Source of the DNA: Loxodes magnus
Lineage: Eukaryota > Ciliophora > Karyorelictea > Loxodida > Loxodidae
Reading direction: 5' to 3'
Length of the DNA stretch: 64,000 bases
NCBI GenBank assembly: GCA_946699065.1
Contig: CAMPDV010000046.1
Location: 868,001 to 932,000, forward strand
Below, piece after piece: positions 1 through 13,173 of the stretch (position 1 is its first letter; the number at the start of each line of letters is the position of its first letter). The translations under genes and the position numbers were made by a program. The notes below the pieces were generated by a model, which had not been told where the DNA came from, did no database searches, and worked only from the letters and a program-made list of their open reading frames with translations.

Positions 1-317
1 ATTAAGAAGCCTAAAATCGGCAAATCTCTGTTGATTTGCAAATTGATTACATGAATTAGAACTTAAAAGTAAATGATATAAAACTAGCAATATCTTAGTA
101 TTTGTCCATTAGATAAATCTCTAAATTATTCTATAAGTAAATTAGCTAAGTTAAGCTTTTAAGCTATTTTTATACTATCTACTGTTTTATTATTGCTAAT
201 TGATTACTATAGAAATAGCTTTAATAATGAAAGTTTCAGAGAAGAGAAAGAGAGGTTAGTATTAGTTATGATTATTTAAAGATAAGGCTAGTTAAGAAAA
301 GTTTAAGAGTTTTTCTA
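1..317. other. Spacer with no recognised gene
   Basis: AT-rich sequence downstream of the permease stop codon. I see no conserved protein or RNA on either strand. A gene lying outside the window cannot be excluded. Confidence 0.5.
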
Positions 318-3199
318 TCATAATTTATTTTTATCGTCAAGCTCTTTAGAAGCTTCATTTGAACTAGAAGGAATAAACTTCTCTTTTGTACTGTCACGAT
401 CTAAGTTATATTCACTTCCTTCTAAAGGAGTTTTAGTTTGTTTCTTCGCTTCTTTGCCAAAAATGGAAGCTAAAGGAATTAGTAGAAAGTGAGTGAAAAA
501 GAAGGAGTATAAAGTTCCCCACATGGCACTCATTCGAACCATTTCAAAGACATATGTTTTACAAGCATATAAAGGTAATGTAGCTAAAGCACATGCTAGA
601 GAAGCAAGAGAACTTGCAGGAACATAATTCTTGTAGATTTTAATCTAACAGTTCCTCATATATCTGAGATTTCATAACATCTGTATAATCACTTACATAG
701 AATGTTTAAGTTATGCTAAATGGTATGGAAAGCAAAAATCCATTGAAGAAAAAGAAATTTAAAGCTTTGTGAGTCTCGTATGCGAAGTAAATAGTTCCAA
801 ATACAGATATTCCAATCATGCCGACGTTTATTATTCCACAAATAGTTTTATAAGGATCAAAAATAAGCAAAGCCATGAAGAATGCCGTGATCACACTCAT
901 GCAAATTAATATTTTTTTCTAATCATCACTAGCTTTGTAAGAATAATCAGGAGACATATTTGCTAGAGGTTACTATATTAAAGAATTACTGAAAAGAAAT
1001 AAACATTCTCCTTACCAAAGTAAAAAAAGGCCTTTTCTCTTAATACTTCTGCTGCTTCAACTTATTCAATATTGTTTCTTTAGTTAGATAAATGAAGCAA
1101 TACTCCTACATTTTTTAGAATCATCGATGGCTCATAATACCCATGCATTCTTATGTTCTTAACAACTCTTTGAATATCATTTATTGTAAAGTCTTCTCTT
1201 TATTTTTCCCATTAAAGCATTAGACTTGTTTATTATGCCATTGGAAACTCAGCTCATCACTCAAGAGCACACATTTCGTATTATTAAGGAGGAATATAGA
1301 AAGGAAACAGCAGCTAAACGGTTTCGTTGGCAATTATACAATTTTAATTAGCCACATACTAATGAAGAGGCATATATCAATGAAGGAACTTCATATCTGG
1401 GAAATATAAAGGATTTGAAATTGTGTTTAAGGTGAATTGCATTGTATCGTTTTAAGACTCAAGTGATGTAAAATTCTCATCAAGAATATACATTCCAGAA
1501 AAGAATCCCATCTTAAAATCTTCCAAGATATATCTCAAACTCTTATATTACTTATCAGAAGAAGGCATGTTTCAATATCCCTAGAAATACATATCTAGTT
1601 TAGTGTTCAAAGCAAATCATACGCTCACACCAAACAATCCGGCAAAAACCAAAATAATAAATAAACGTATGGGTAAATAACTTATAGATTTACCAATTGC
1701 TCGTAGTGGAGTGCTTAGTATAGATGTCTAGAATTATTTATCATTATTGCAAAACGTTTTCTCAGTGCAAAGGGCTAGCATTCCATAATTATATTTCTCA
1801 GTTCGTTTAGCCTCATGTATAATATACCATCCTTAAAAGACTATGATGTAAACTGATTTCATTAAGTATGTTATTCCTTGGAAAGTCATGAAATGTTTAA
1901 TACCAGCTACATTTAAGAAATCATGAGCAATTAGTGAGGCTAAACCAATCTATATTAAGGCTTACTGCAAAGTTATAGCAAAACAAAGTAGGACAAACAT
2001 GCTTGAAAGTTTTTCGCACAATTTTCTTACCGTTATTATTTTTTAGCTTCATTTGATAATAAGAAAACGTGATTACAAACTGATAGCTGTCATAAATTCC
2101 TGTAAATAATGTTAATATTATTAGACCTGGAGTATATGCACTTCATCCATAATCAATGAAACTTAAAAATCCAAAACAAGTTATTACTGACATCATCGTT
2201 CCCACTAAGCCCACTTAAGCGGCAAACACTCTACTTAAAATTGGATAAAATAGAAAAGATGAAAATATTATGTTCAGCACAACAGCTATAATAGCACATA
2301 ATATAATCAAAGGTATATCCTTCTTTAAGTAATGCTTCATAACTTCTTTTGGACCATCAAAAGTTTGAGCATATACGTTAATAGAAGGAATTTGCTCGAA
2401 ATACTCGTAGAAATATTCTCGGAGCGCATCTTCATAAATTTTAGAAATGTGTCCTAAGTTATCTGTGCTTGAAAAGAGAAGCTAGATTCCAGTTGACCAT
2501 GCCTTTTATATATCATTAATGCCCGAACTATCAATTGTAATTTTTTCAGGAGTAGTGTGAACAGTTCCGAAAAGCATGTAAGGAAAGATGTAGCAAGGAA
2601 TTCCCGTTTTGTCGCAAATATCTTTAAATAAAGGTGGAGTTCCAGAGTTAATTCTTTCAAGAACTTGCGAATCATTGAGAGAAATTAGATCAAAGCCCTA
2701 TGGAGTTTCAAACATGGTTAGAATGTTGGCTAATTACAAGCATTAATTTGTATACCAAGGTTTGTAGCATAAATTATTGTAATCATATCGCTTTCCTTCA
2801 TAGGTTATATAAAAAGCAGGTTCAAGTTTGTACATAGGCATACCCATTATATTAATCATCCACTGTGTGATGTTCAAAAAGTGGACTTAAGTAATGATGT
2901 TTTCTTTAGCGCTATCTTCGAAGATGAATACATTCTGGCGGTATTAATCATGGCCTAATTTATTTGATTTATGTCTTCCTTGTTCAATCCAAGTAGTTTC
3001 ATCAACGAATTGTTTATTATAATCAAGTAAATGGGCTTAGAATATTCCAAAAGCCATTGCTATTGTTAATGCCAACATAAAAAAGGGGATAGACTTACGC
3101 CAAAAAGAATCATAAATAGATTCTGCCATATCTCCGAATAGTCTGCTGACTGCTTTTCGTTGCCTAAATAAATTCTCACCTTTTAAAGAAATTCTTCAT
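318..3199 (-). CDS. Patched/Dispatched-like RND permease with sterol-sensing domain
   Basis: A predicted 938-residue multi-pass membrane protein of the Patched/NPC1/RND type. It has a first TM at about residues 32-50, a large lumenal loop, a sterol-sensing-like block (PLIILCAIIAVVLNIIF and LIILTLFTGIYDSYQF, then FAIGLASLIAHDFLN), a second lumenal loop, and a final TM bundle (VITAFFMALLIFDPYKT to GTLYSFFFTHFLLIPLASI). Four introns restore one frame: 3164-3179 (16 nt), 1950-1965 (16 nt), 973-989 (17 nt) and 681-696 (16 nt). After removing them the length divides by three exactly. TGA at 2143-2145 encodes a conserved Trp (IDYGWSAYT). The gene ends TGA followed by TAG. The family moves lipids, sterols or lipidated ligands using proton or sodium gradients; the substrate here is unknown. 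Family assignment is firm, subfamily is not. Confidence 0.85.
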
Positions 3200-5255
3200 A
3201 TCCCTAATTATAATTACTTTAAACTTAAACCTGACTTTAATACAAAGTTAAATCTTTATTAAACATTATAAACACTAAAATGATAATCCTTCATAATCTT
3301 AAGGCTTTCTAGTCTCTGAATATTAAGCTATATATTTCTCTTTTATCATTAGCTAATTAAAATTATGATTAATTAGCTTATAAGTATTGCATTCTATATC
3401 TAGTAAAGGAGAAACTTAAGAATAACTATTAACTCAAGAATTGTAATTCCCTAATAATGCTTAATAGAAACACTTTTCCTCTTTTTCTTTTATACTAGTC
3501 CAGTTTTCTTTTGATATTTAAATATTCAGCATAGCAAGTCAGTTAAACAAAGCTAGTTAGAAAAAGTTAAAAGGACATAGAAATAAATAATAGCATACAA
3601 TAGATGAATACTATATAATTGAAAGTAATAGTTTCTAAGTATTTCAATCTATATTTAACCATTTAACTCATAAATTCATTAATATTCACATTCTTATCTC
3701 TCTTTTTTAAAGTTACTACCATTTATTCCTACTTTAATCCAATAAAAACTGAATTTAGTTTAATAAATTAGTAAGTAAGAGATTGATAAAAGTATGGTGA
3801 TTAGTTTCATATAGATGAAAAAAGAGTAGAGAAAAAAGCTAAAGTTACTAGCATCTCGTAGATTAAGCTTTAATATTATAATTAAGTATTTTAAAATTAT
3901 GCTGATAAGTTAATTAGCTACACAGAAAAGGAAATAACTAATTATAAAACCCTAAGTTTAGCTATAGCATACTATATATAAGCTTTTAGCTATAATCATA
4001 CCATAATTGACTAAATAACAGAAGACTACTAATAATATTTTAAGTAATGCTAAAAAGAATATTTATAATAACTAGATAAATTACTTATGAAATTATAAAT
4101 GAAAAATCAATCTAGAATATCTAAAAAGAAATTATCAATAAATCAAGTTCATTAAATATAGGCACAATATTTAGAAAATAATACCTTCTCTAGATGACTA
4201 AGCAGCAATGATAATTATATAACTTAACTTTCACAAGAACTAATATTCTCTAAGATATATTTAGTATTATATATTAATAGTTCTATCTCAATTAAGTATA
4301 ACATAATGTTAAATAATTATCTCTTAATAAGATAGAAAATAATAAAATACTAGAATTATTAATTATCTTAAATCTCTATGTTTTATATCTAGCTTACTTA
4401 TAATTATTTCTACTATGAAAGAAAGAGATAGGAAAAGGTAAAAGCATACTGATTCTTATTCCAAGAACTAGCATTTAAATATGTAGATCTTTTGAATTAC
4501 GAGTAATAAGAAACTTTTGATTATTTATTAATTTTATGAAGATTTGAACAAGAGCGAAAGAAAATTCTTTATAAAAAAGGATTTAATGATTGCTTTTTCT
4601 TTTTAAATTAAATTAAAAATTCAAGAGATAATATTTTTGTAAAAGCATTAGCTAATGAGATGTTTTACTCTTCTAAAATTGTCTTTGATTTATAAAGATG
4701 CTTATTTATAATTACTAAATAAATTTTAGAAATAAGGTAACTAGGAATAGTTGTAGAATTAAACCTGCTTATTAGCTTTATAGACTTTGCTTAATTTCTT
4801 ATTATTTTTTATTTACAAGTTTTAGAATAAATTTACTTTACTGATAATATACATTTTAGAATCTACTGAAACTTGATATTAATAAATTGAATGGTTTAAC
4901 TATAAAATTATAGCTAACTTAATTTTAATTTATGATAATTGAGCTCTTGTAATATCATATATTATAGTTATAGATGGAAGACTACTAGATGTTATTTGAT
5001 TTTAATAAAAAGTAATAATTGTTACTATTAATAGAAAAGAAACTACAATTGCTAAATTTTATAAGTTATTAATATGCTTGTGATAGTTGAACATTTAATT
5101 TGGTCGATATATTTTCTTAAATTAAGTTACTTTTAGTAATAAAAAGATTACTTAATTATAAATTTACCTCTTCTATGTATAAATCGAATGAACGTATTTA
5201 ATAGAACATGGATAAATAAATTTCTCAAATAAGCTTAAAAATAAGTGTTGTTACT
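3200..5255. other. AT-rich spacer, one weak ORF
   Basis: No conserved gene seen. A + strand frame with TAR = Gln is open from ATG 4415 to TGA 4874-4876 (153 codons) and starts MKERDRKRQKHTDSYSK. TGA-free runs of this length occur by chance in such AT-rich DNA, so I do not call it a gene. The 3' end of the RING/B-box gene may extend into this stretch. Confidence 0.4.
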
Positions 5256-6767
5256 GTTATCATTTATGAAATTCTTGAAACTATTACAACTATAGCAGAT
5301 CTCTTTTTGCTTATGACCACATTTTGGACAAATTTTGTGCCCACAATTCACTTGTACCAAACAACATATTTTTTATTCAGCAGTTTTACATCCTTTTACA
5401 CATTGTATATTTGTTTCTTACAGCTTTAGGATTTAATTATATTATCCATTAATCGAAGCTTTGAACTCTCTAGGTGTTTCTCTATCATCCATAGAAACGT
5501 TTATCTCTTAGTCTTTATTTAGAAGATATAAATTAATTGTAGGAAATTTGCTAATTTATTGGAAATCTAATCGGTCAGTTTCTTATTTTTCTAAGTCTTC
5601 TTGATCTGGAAACAAAAACTCACCCTTATCTCCTATAATTTGTTTTTCCAATTTTTCCAAATTTTGTTCCTAACGTTTTGAAGCCTTATCAGTTTCAGGT
5701 CTAACTTACTTAATGAAAGACTGACTTGGAGTTTCGATTCAAGATAAAGGCTATTGAAGCTATAATTTAGTTGCCCTTACTTACTCTATATACTTGAGCG
5801 AATAGATTTGCTTTATATTTATTTCAAACATTTAGCTCAATTAATTTAAAATCTGCTTTATATTGTTCTATATGCTGAACTCGTAATTAAGAACGTTTAT
5901 AGACTCTAAAATTGTAGTGTTTTACAATTAATTATTAAAGGAAATTAAATCGTCTATCTCAGATGAACTTGGTTATAAGTTCTGTAATTTTTTTAGCTCA
6001 GCCTAATTTTTATTTATTTCAACGTAAAAATTTTAGATGACTTTGTTGCTTTATTACTCTACTATATTATATCATTTCTATTTTTATGAATAAATAAACT
6101 GCTTTAGATATTAGCACTGCTGCTTAATTCTTAACTTCAAATGATCAACCTCTTTTTTGATTCTTTAAATAGAATGGTAACTCATTTCTAAATTCTCTTA
6201 AAGAACTATTTTTCTTTTACTTACTTTAGCTGATTTTTGGTTGGTTTCATTCAGCAACATTGTTTGCTTAATTTCTGCTCGTAGTGTTTTATGATTTTTT
6301 ATTTTACAAGAATTGAGACAAATTTTGCAAAATATTTTTTTATCATTTTCACAGTATCAATCCTTATATTTGCTATGCTAGCAACATATATTAGGATCTT
6401 AATTAGCTTAGATAAATTATTTGTTTTTTTCACTTTTATTTTCAAACCTAAATTTGTTCTTATTTTCTGAATAAGGAGATGCGACACTACTATACACTCC
6501 CTATATTTTACCTTCTTCTTGTATCATTGAAACGGAGCAATCAAAGAATTCACTTAGATTGTCTTCCATATTCAGCATTTATTTCCTTTGTTTTTGTCTC
6601 TCAACATAATTTAATTAGCATTCTTTAACTGGACAACCATTACTAAATTTGTTCCTACACTAAGAACACACCACATGTTTACAAGATTCAATAACTTACA
6701 AAATAATCTGCTGATTAAACTTGGCTGAACAACTCTAGCAGTTTTTAAGATTTAATTCTTCTTCCAT
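5256..6767 (-). CDS. TRIM-like RING, B-box, coiled-coil protein (3' end unresolved)
   Basis: A single open frame encodes at least 504 residues. An N-terminal RING-type finger (CQSC, then CKHVVCSQC and CPVKEC) is followed by a B-box finger at about residues 122-160 (CCQHSKYKDWYCENDKKIFC, then CKIKNHKTL). After it comes a long Gln/Lys/Glu coiled-coil and a C-terminal cysteine cluster (CVKGCK, CCLVQVNCGHKICPKC, ICYSC). The Trp in the B-box is TGA. RING/B-box/coiled-coil proteins are usually ubiquitin ligases or microtubule and membrane adaptors; the role here is inferred from domain order only. The given end is the last residue I trust. No in-frame TGA follows for several hundred bases, so the true stop lies further on or after an intron I could not place. 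Confidence 0.75.
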
Positions 6768-7328
6768 TAATTTATTTAGAACTTACATACAATAAACCCC
6801 TTTCTTTTCTTACTAACTAAAGAATTCGAAAATAATTATAAGAAAAGCAATTTTTACTTTATGATATGGTAAAGAGTTTAGTTAACTATATGATTAATAC
6901 TTGCTATATAATGGTACTTCTATTTTGGAACTAGAATAATAATGAGAATGTATGAGATTAATCTGTATTATCTAATAATCTTATCTTTAAAAAGATATAG
7001 ATAAATTCCCCTGCTTATAAATTTCCTTAGATCCTTTTTTAGAATTGAAAGTAAGGAAGATTTTAAATCTAAAAATATGAATTTAATAAAATTTTGGATT
7101 ATTATTGAAGGATTTTAAAATAGCATGCTAGAATAACATAGAATTCAATGCATGCAGATATGGATTACTATTTATATAATTTCACAAACAAGAAAAAGGT
7201 ATTTTTAATATGTAGCTAGTTAGTAATAAGGCAGATATGCAAAGAAAGATGATATTGGGATTTAGTAATGTTGCTTTAATTTTAAACATTATTTAATTAT
7301 GTTTAAGATGGATTGGTGATTGAAATTA
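6768..7328. other. Spacer between two minus-strand genes
   Basis: AT-rich sequence. It holds the presumed promoter of the RING/B-box gene and the 3' flank of eIF2B delta. I see no gene in it. Confidence 0.5.
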
Positions 7329-8475
7329 TCAAGGGCCTTGTACTTTTTCTTCCTCTTGTATATCCTATTTTATTTCTCTTATTACTGCAGGTATACTAGT
7401 GGGAGGAACTTATCCTACTTCTGTTACAATCTGTATAATTGATTTTACCAAATCGACATATTCTGCAGGTGTTAAATCGTAGCCAATATTAAGAATATTT
7501 AAGTTCTTTTATTAGGATTAGATTATTTACTCTCTACCATCACCTGGATATATACTGATATCTCTAATTTAGGAAGGATCAAGAACTTCATTCATAGCCA
7601 TAGCATCCAGTTGGGTTTTTTCAGAAAATTTATATGTTTCGCATAGGGCAATTACAGGAATCAAATAATACTTAGCAAGACAGCAAATCATGGCTGTTCC
7701 TACATTTGCCTTCATATATCCATTCTGCATAAAATTGTAAGGAGCAATCATAATTTTATTAGCTTGCTAAATAAAATTAGAAGCTTGTGGCAGTAGAGTA
7801 TATTTAAACTCTATTTAATTTTCTTTTAGGACTTTAAAGTATTTTCTTCCAGTAAAAGCTGGCCTTGAATCCACTATAATTACCTGAAAATCTTTGTTCA
7901 TTTCTTTTGCACGAAGTAATGCATTTTCAATTCGTGAAGAATAAACATAAACAAGAATGACATCATCTTGCTAAATTAACTCAGAAGTCTGCAAATTAAA
8001 GACTTACTAAATCTTCAATGATCTAAGTTGCAGCTTATACCTTTTCTTTCTAGAACTTATTGATTTAGTATATAAGCCATTTAATAGCCTTTTCATCATT
8101 CATTTTACTTATCCTCTACTTTATACATTCTTTCACAAATTTAAGAGCATTTTCTGCTCCTGCTGTGAGAGTTCTACACTTCATGAAAAAAGCCTTAATT
8201 TCATTAAATTAATGCTGCAAGTCAGAAACTAAAGCTTTGTCGCTTGGAGGCCTATAATTTTCTAAGAACAGAAGTATAGCATCTAAGAGCATGTTAGTAT
8301 AATCATTAGAGCCTTGAGTTTTATTATTCATAAGCTTTATACCTGCTTCTCAAATAGGAGGATAAGTTTTTTTCTAAAATTAATATAAAATTACAATATT
8401 TTCATACACCACTGATTCATTAGAAGAGTACTTTGTCAGATGTTATAAAACTGAGTGACTCTATTTCTTTTCCAT
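7329..8475 (-). CDS. Translation initiation factor eIF2B subunit delta
   Basis: Regulatory subunit of eIF2B, the cytosolic decamer that exchanges GDP for GTP on eIF2. The 375-residue product carries the eIF2B alpha/beta/delta fold. Markers are the helical half (CRTLTAGAENALKFVKE), VILVYVYSS, VIIVDSRPAFTGRKYF and the delta signature IALCETYKFSEKTQLDA followed by NEVLDPS; the end is YDLTPAEYVDLVKSII and IPAVIREIK. CETYKF points to delta rather than alpha, where the equivalent region reads differently. One 19-nt intron (7989-8007, gtaagtctttaatttgcag) lies in the middle. Start is the first ATG; stop is TGA followed by TAA. The long N-terminal extension of metazoan delta (over 500 residues) is missing. 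Confidence 0.9.
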
Positions 8476-8712
8476 TATATTAAAAATTAATTAGATTGTA
8501 CACATATCATCATTAGACTGTAATGTATTTAGATTACTTTAAATCAAATGTTAAGTTTTATTATTTTACTATACGAGGTAATTAATTATTATAGAAAGCA
8601 GCTTTTACTTAAGTAGCGAAAAGTAAGCTAAATTAATCCATATAAGGGAATATAGAAATCTATTAAGCCAAGGAAAAATAAAATTAAAGTAGGATTTTGT
8701 AAAATTTTGTTT

Positions 8713-9766
8713 TCAGCTTTTAATTTCTAAAACACAAGCAGCTACATAATCTTTGAAACCAGTTAAGATCTAGTTAAGACTTTAGAAGTCTCTTGATTTA
8801 CTAATTTTGGGTTCACTTGATTGCTTAATTAATATCTTGCTTACTTCATTAAACGTTTTCTAGAAAAAATTAAACTAAGTTGAGATATCCTCACCTAGCT
8901 GCTACAGTCAAAATTCCTTCTTATTGTCTATCAATAGTAGACTTTATATGCGGATTTGCACCCTTATCTAGTAAAAATTTTACAACAGAAATATTTCCAT
9001 GTCGAGCTGCTACGTATAATGGATTTTATCCCAAATTATTTGCTTGATTGATTAGATTTTCAGGATCGCTGAGAGTTCTTTTAAATCTGTTTGGGTCATC
9101 ATTGAGCAAATCTTGTAGATACTTAATATCCTTTTTGCTTCCTCTAGAAACATAGTAAAAAAGCATTTCTTGCCTCCTAAAATCATCAACGGCATCATTT
9201 TCTTAAGAAAATCTTCTTCTGTTATAACTTTCTTGCTACTCACTAACAGAAGTTTTAACTTCTTGCTTGAACTTTTCTATGTAAGAGTCAAAATCATGAA
9301 CCTAAGCAGAAACAGGAATTTGGAAATACCTCACTCCTTTTCATATATTCTTGAATTTCTTTCAAAGCTATGCTCCTTTAGAAATTTCTATTTTCTCTAT
9401 TTCTTCCTTTAAGTTAATACAACTTTACGACTTAGTCATGGGTTTTTTATCATTAGGAAGTCGAACATCAGAATTAATGTTTAAGGTCGAATCAATACTT
9501 AATCTAGTAAATGTACAATCAGTAGATTTAATTGGTTTTTTCAGAGTACTAGGAGAATTGGGATAAGAGCTCTTTTCTTTTCTCTCTTCAAAGTCTATAA
9601 CACTTTAACATATTTCGTTTTCCGATGACTCTTGACAAGATATACAAGTATTATGGTACTCTAGGATATTACTAAGATTCGAAACATGTGTCTTTTATAA
9701 TCCTCGAGTAGGGATTTTGGAAATTGATTATTAAATTTCATACTTAACAGGATGTCTAGTTTTCAT
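8713..9766 (-). CDS. Ankyrin-repeat protein
   Basis: A 344-residue protein. The first two thirds are polar and unrecognised, with a possible CISCQE cysteine pair near residue 45. The C-terminal third is ankyrin-like: NLGQNPLYVAARHGN, ISVVKFLLDKGANPHIKS, AARWGYLNLVQFFLENV and INQAIKWTQNQQIKRLLK. Several tryptophans in the chain (AQLWKKF, NIWKGVRYF, AARWGYLN) are TGA, and the ankyrin frame is continuous only if TGA is read as Trp. A 19-nt intron (8727-8745) near the end brings the frame to TGA at 8713-8715; with it the length divides by three. Ankyrin repeats bind proteins and the partner is unknown. It lies 237 bp upstream of the eIF2B delta start, on the same strand. Confidence 0.8.
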
Positions 9767-10923
9767 AGTTTAATAGGTTTTTGAATAATTTATTAAACAC
9801 TTTAATTAGCATAAAAAAGCGATGTCTTCATTTACTATCTACTATATCTTTATCTTGCTATCTATAAACTCTATATTTTCCCTTTATATCTAGAATTTGA
9901 AAATGCTAGGATTGCAAATTTAATGTTATTTAGTGAGAAAAACATTAAGAACTTTGTAAGGAAATAGATTAATTAGCAGGAGACATTTAAGCTGTTAAGG
10001 CTTCTCTAATTATTGTTACATGCTTTCCTTCTTATTTGCAAAGCTAACTAAATACCTTTGAAATACTTAACTTATGCTATTTAAAAGAGAGAATGATGAG
10101 TTTATTAAAATAATGAGATTAATAAATAGGAATAAAGATAATTATTGTTAGTTATGTTTGCAGCATTTAACATTAAGCTCAAACTTATCTATTTATATCC
10201 TCATGCAATCAAATAATAGCATCATAACTAATATTCCAATGTTATTTATATAAACTTGAAATAACATCAAATACTATTAATAACTTAGGTAAACTTTAAG
10301 TTTACTAAGCTAATACATTTCTAAATCATAACCAACAGCCACTAAACTTAAAATATAATAGTGCTGGCTTAAAATTAAGTCTGCAAGAAAAATTCTTGAA
10401 TGAATAAATTAAAGAGATAAAAGCTACTTTTGAATAGTTTTAGTAAAGTAGCTATTCTAAATATATCTATTTTATGTTATTTTTGCACTTATATTTGAAA
10501 TATATAACTCTTATTTTGCTGGAAGGAAATAGATAGAGGATGCTTTAGTTTAATAATGTAGTTTGATTGATAATATTATAAATTAATATAAGGAAAGCAA
10601 GAGTTATATTGAAATAAAGAGCTAATTTATAACCTGATAGTAACTAATAAAAGAAGATACACTTCTAATGTTATCGTCTAAATTGATATTTAAGCAAGGA
10701 AATATAAAAGTAGCTTTATAAAGCTGTTGCAATTATAAAAGCACAAACTTTGAAACTACTAATAAATGCTAATTAAATATTAATACTCAGGTAAGTCTAT
10801 AATAATGAAGCATTATTTATATTAATTAGCTTTCATTATTTAAGAACTAGGCATTATACTCATAAGGATTAAATGATAAGCTTAGACTTAATAAGTGTAA
10901 TATAGAAGAAAAATTTAAATAAA
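9767..10923. other. Divergent spacer without a gene
   Basis: Intergenic DNA between the starts of the ankyrin and coiled-coil genes. It must hold both promoters. It is rich in TTAATTAG and AGCT words, with no conserved frame and no RNA gene visible. Confidence 0.5.
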
Positions 10924-12542
10924 ATGAATAATAAATACGAATAACTTTTAATTCTTTAGAGACGAAAAGAAAGGTTAAAATTAAGTTTACTCTAGGAGTT
11001 TGGAAATGCTAATGAAAAAATAATAGACAATGCATTAAGACAGGCAGAGAATAAACTATCTTAGGGGTAAACTTATTAAGAAGTATTTTAGAGCTTATGG
11101 AATTAAGTGAACTCTTCTTTGTCATAAGATAAGCATAATGAATAAATTAGAGAGGTACCTGTTCAGCCAAAAATGTAGGTAGATATGGAATGAGCTGCTG
11201 TGTATAGACTTTAAGATGAGACAATAAAAAAATAAGAGGAATTGTAAAGAAAGTAGAATATCGAGAAGCAGAAATAATATAGCAAAGAATTACACATACT
11301 AGATCTTTCTAGTTGGAAAAACGAAGAAAAAAGGAATTAAATAGAAAAAGATAAATTATTAGTTTAATAGTAAACGGAAAGGCTTCTTTAATAAGATTAA
11401 AAAGCTTATGAGAAAAATTAATATAAAAAATCAGCATGAAAATAACTAGAGTATGAAAGCTTAGTTTAGAAAGAATAACGAGATATCTAGAAAAAAATGG
11501 AAAGAGAAAAAGAAAAGGAAGAATGATAAGCACTATATAGTTAAATTCAGAAGAACGAATAGCAAAGATTGCAAAATAGAAAATAATTTTTGGAGGAATC
11601 TAAATAAAATATAAATGGATTGAACGATTAGTTATTACAGCAGAAGCGAAGATAACTAGAAAGAGAGCGTGAGGAAGAGAGAAAGTTTCAAAATGCTTGA
11701 GCACATAACGATGTGAGAGAAGACAAAAGAAAATAAATAATTGAAGATTATTAAATCTCAATTAAAAAAAATCTGTCAAGTTTCATGACTTAAGAAAACT
11801 TACCTAGAAGATAAAAAGCTTAGTTATCTGAGGAAGATTAACTATTTAACCAAGAATTCTAAAAAGCATTAGAAATTAGCAAATAGTTAGATAAAGAAAG
11901 ATTTAAATAAAACCAAAATAATATCGTTTAAACCTTAAATCTATAAATGTAGAATACGAACCAATAAAAACTAAAGGAGATACAAGAAGATAAAATTTAC
12001 TCTGAAAATTTGTAAAGAAAAATGTAAGAATATTATGAACTTTAAAAATAAGGCTAAGAAATGAGAAAAATTCAGTAGTAAATGTACAAAGACGTGCTCA
12101 CTTAGTAAATTTAAGAACAAAATTAAATAAAATAAAAAGAATTCTAAATGAGTCCTTTAGAATACTAACTTAATAGAAAGGATGTAGAAAATTATAAGAA
12201 TGGAATCTTCTAAGCTTAAGCCAAAATTCCAGGTTTGTAAGCTGGAATTTAGGATTATAAGGGAGGAAAGATTGCACCACTGGATTTAAATAAGTTTCAG
12301 CAGCAGTAGTAAAAATAAGCAGAAATGCAAAGTGGGAGATTATAAAGTGGAAGAATTATGACAAAACATGAATTAATCCAAAATGCAAGAAACTATATTG
12401 CGAGCCCTTTACCAACAATATAATTTTATTAATTTGATCATAAATAAATCATTTTTAATTTAGCAGCAGAAATAAATTCTCCAAAAGCAAATAAATTCTT
12501 CTCATGGCAATTTAAAAAGTTTATTCTTTCAAAAGACTATGA
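10924..12542 (+). CDS. Long coiled-coil protein, TPH-like (axonemal candidate)
   Basis: A 533-residue, almost wholly helical protein dominated by Gln, Lys and Glu heptads (for example RQLEREREEERKFQNAW and KIYSENLQRKMQEYYELQK), ending in a less charged tail (MSPLEYQLNRKDVENYKNG, KIAPLDLNKFQQQQ). The pattern resembles trichohyalin/plectin-homology proteins of cilia and basal bodies; this is an inference from composition. The frame is open from ATG 10924 with TGA read as Trp at several places (DMEWAAVY, KKSAWKQ, NAWAHND). Without splicing the frame runs through the spacer into eL31. A 17-nt intron (12519-12535, gtttattctttcaaaag) would bring it to tandem TGA TGA at 12540. The last 60 residues are therefore less certain than the rest. 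Confidence 0.7.
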
Positions 12543-12825
12543 TGATATAATTAGTCCCAATTATTTAACGATTCTTATTATAATACCATGTAATTAACGA
12601 AATTCAAGTAATCATTTTCATCTTAATTACCACAATTCTTTCGATAATATTAACTACATCAGAAGCATCTCTTTAAATAAATAGTTCTAATACTTGTGCA
12701 ATTATAGAGTAGAACCTTAGCTTCTTCAATAGATTTAATTTAAGCATACAAAGAGATTAGAAAAGAAGTTTAAAGACCATTTTTACTTATCCTTCTATAT
12801 AAAGTTTTATTTATATTTAAAAGAA

Positions 12826-13173
12826 ATGCCGAAAAGAGAGAAGAAGCCTTTAAACCCAGTAACTCGAGATTATACTATACATCTTCATAAACACCTTCAC
12901 AGAGTTACTTTCAAGAAGAGAGCTCCTCGTGCTATCAGAGAGATAAAGAAATTCGCTCAAAAGGCAATGCAAACAAGTGATGTAAGAATTGATACTAAGT
13001 TGAACAAGTTCATTTGGCATCGTGGAATTCGTTATGTTCCTGATAGAGTTAGAGTAAGACTCACAAGAAAGAGAAATGAGGAAGAAGAAGCTAAGGAAAA
13101 GATGTACACTTTGGTTTAGCACGTACCTGTGGAGAGTTTCAATGAGCTCCTCACTGAAAAGGTCGAGGCAGAG
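12826..13173 (+). CDS. 60S ribosomal protein eL31
   Basis: Component of the large ribosomal subunit near the exit tunnel. The 115-residue product matches eL31 along its whole length: [74 protein letters not shown], then the C-terminal [19 protein letters not shown]. The Gln in LVQHV is TAG, and the gene ends GAG TGA, so one short conserved gene shows TAG as sense and TGA as stop. It is slightly shorter than the human protein (about 125 residues) and has no intron. Its codons are richer in G and C than those of its neighbours, as expected for a highly expressed gene. Confidence 0.96.

Noticed and set aside
4415-4876. + strand frame of 153 codons without TGA
   Set aside because: With TGA as the only stop such runs are expected by chance; no domain, no homologue recognised.
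12237-12252. 16-nt intron-like segment gtaagctggaatttag in the coiled-coil gene
   Set aside because: Splicing it would change to a poorer frame; reading through keeps an amphipathic, Gln-rich sequence (KIPGLQAGIQDYKGGKIAP) that looks genuine.
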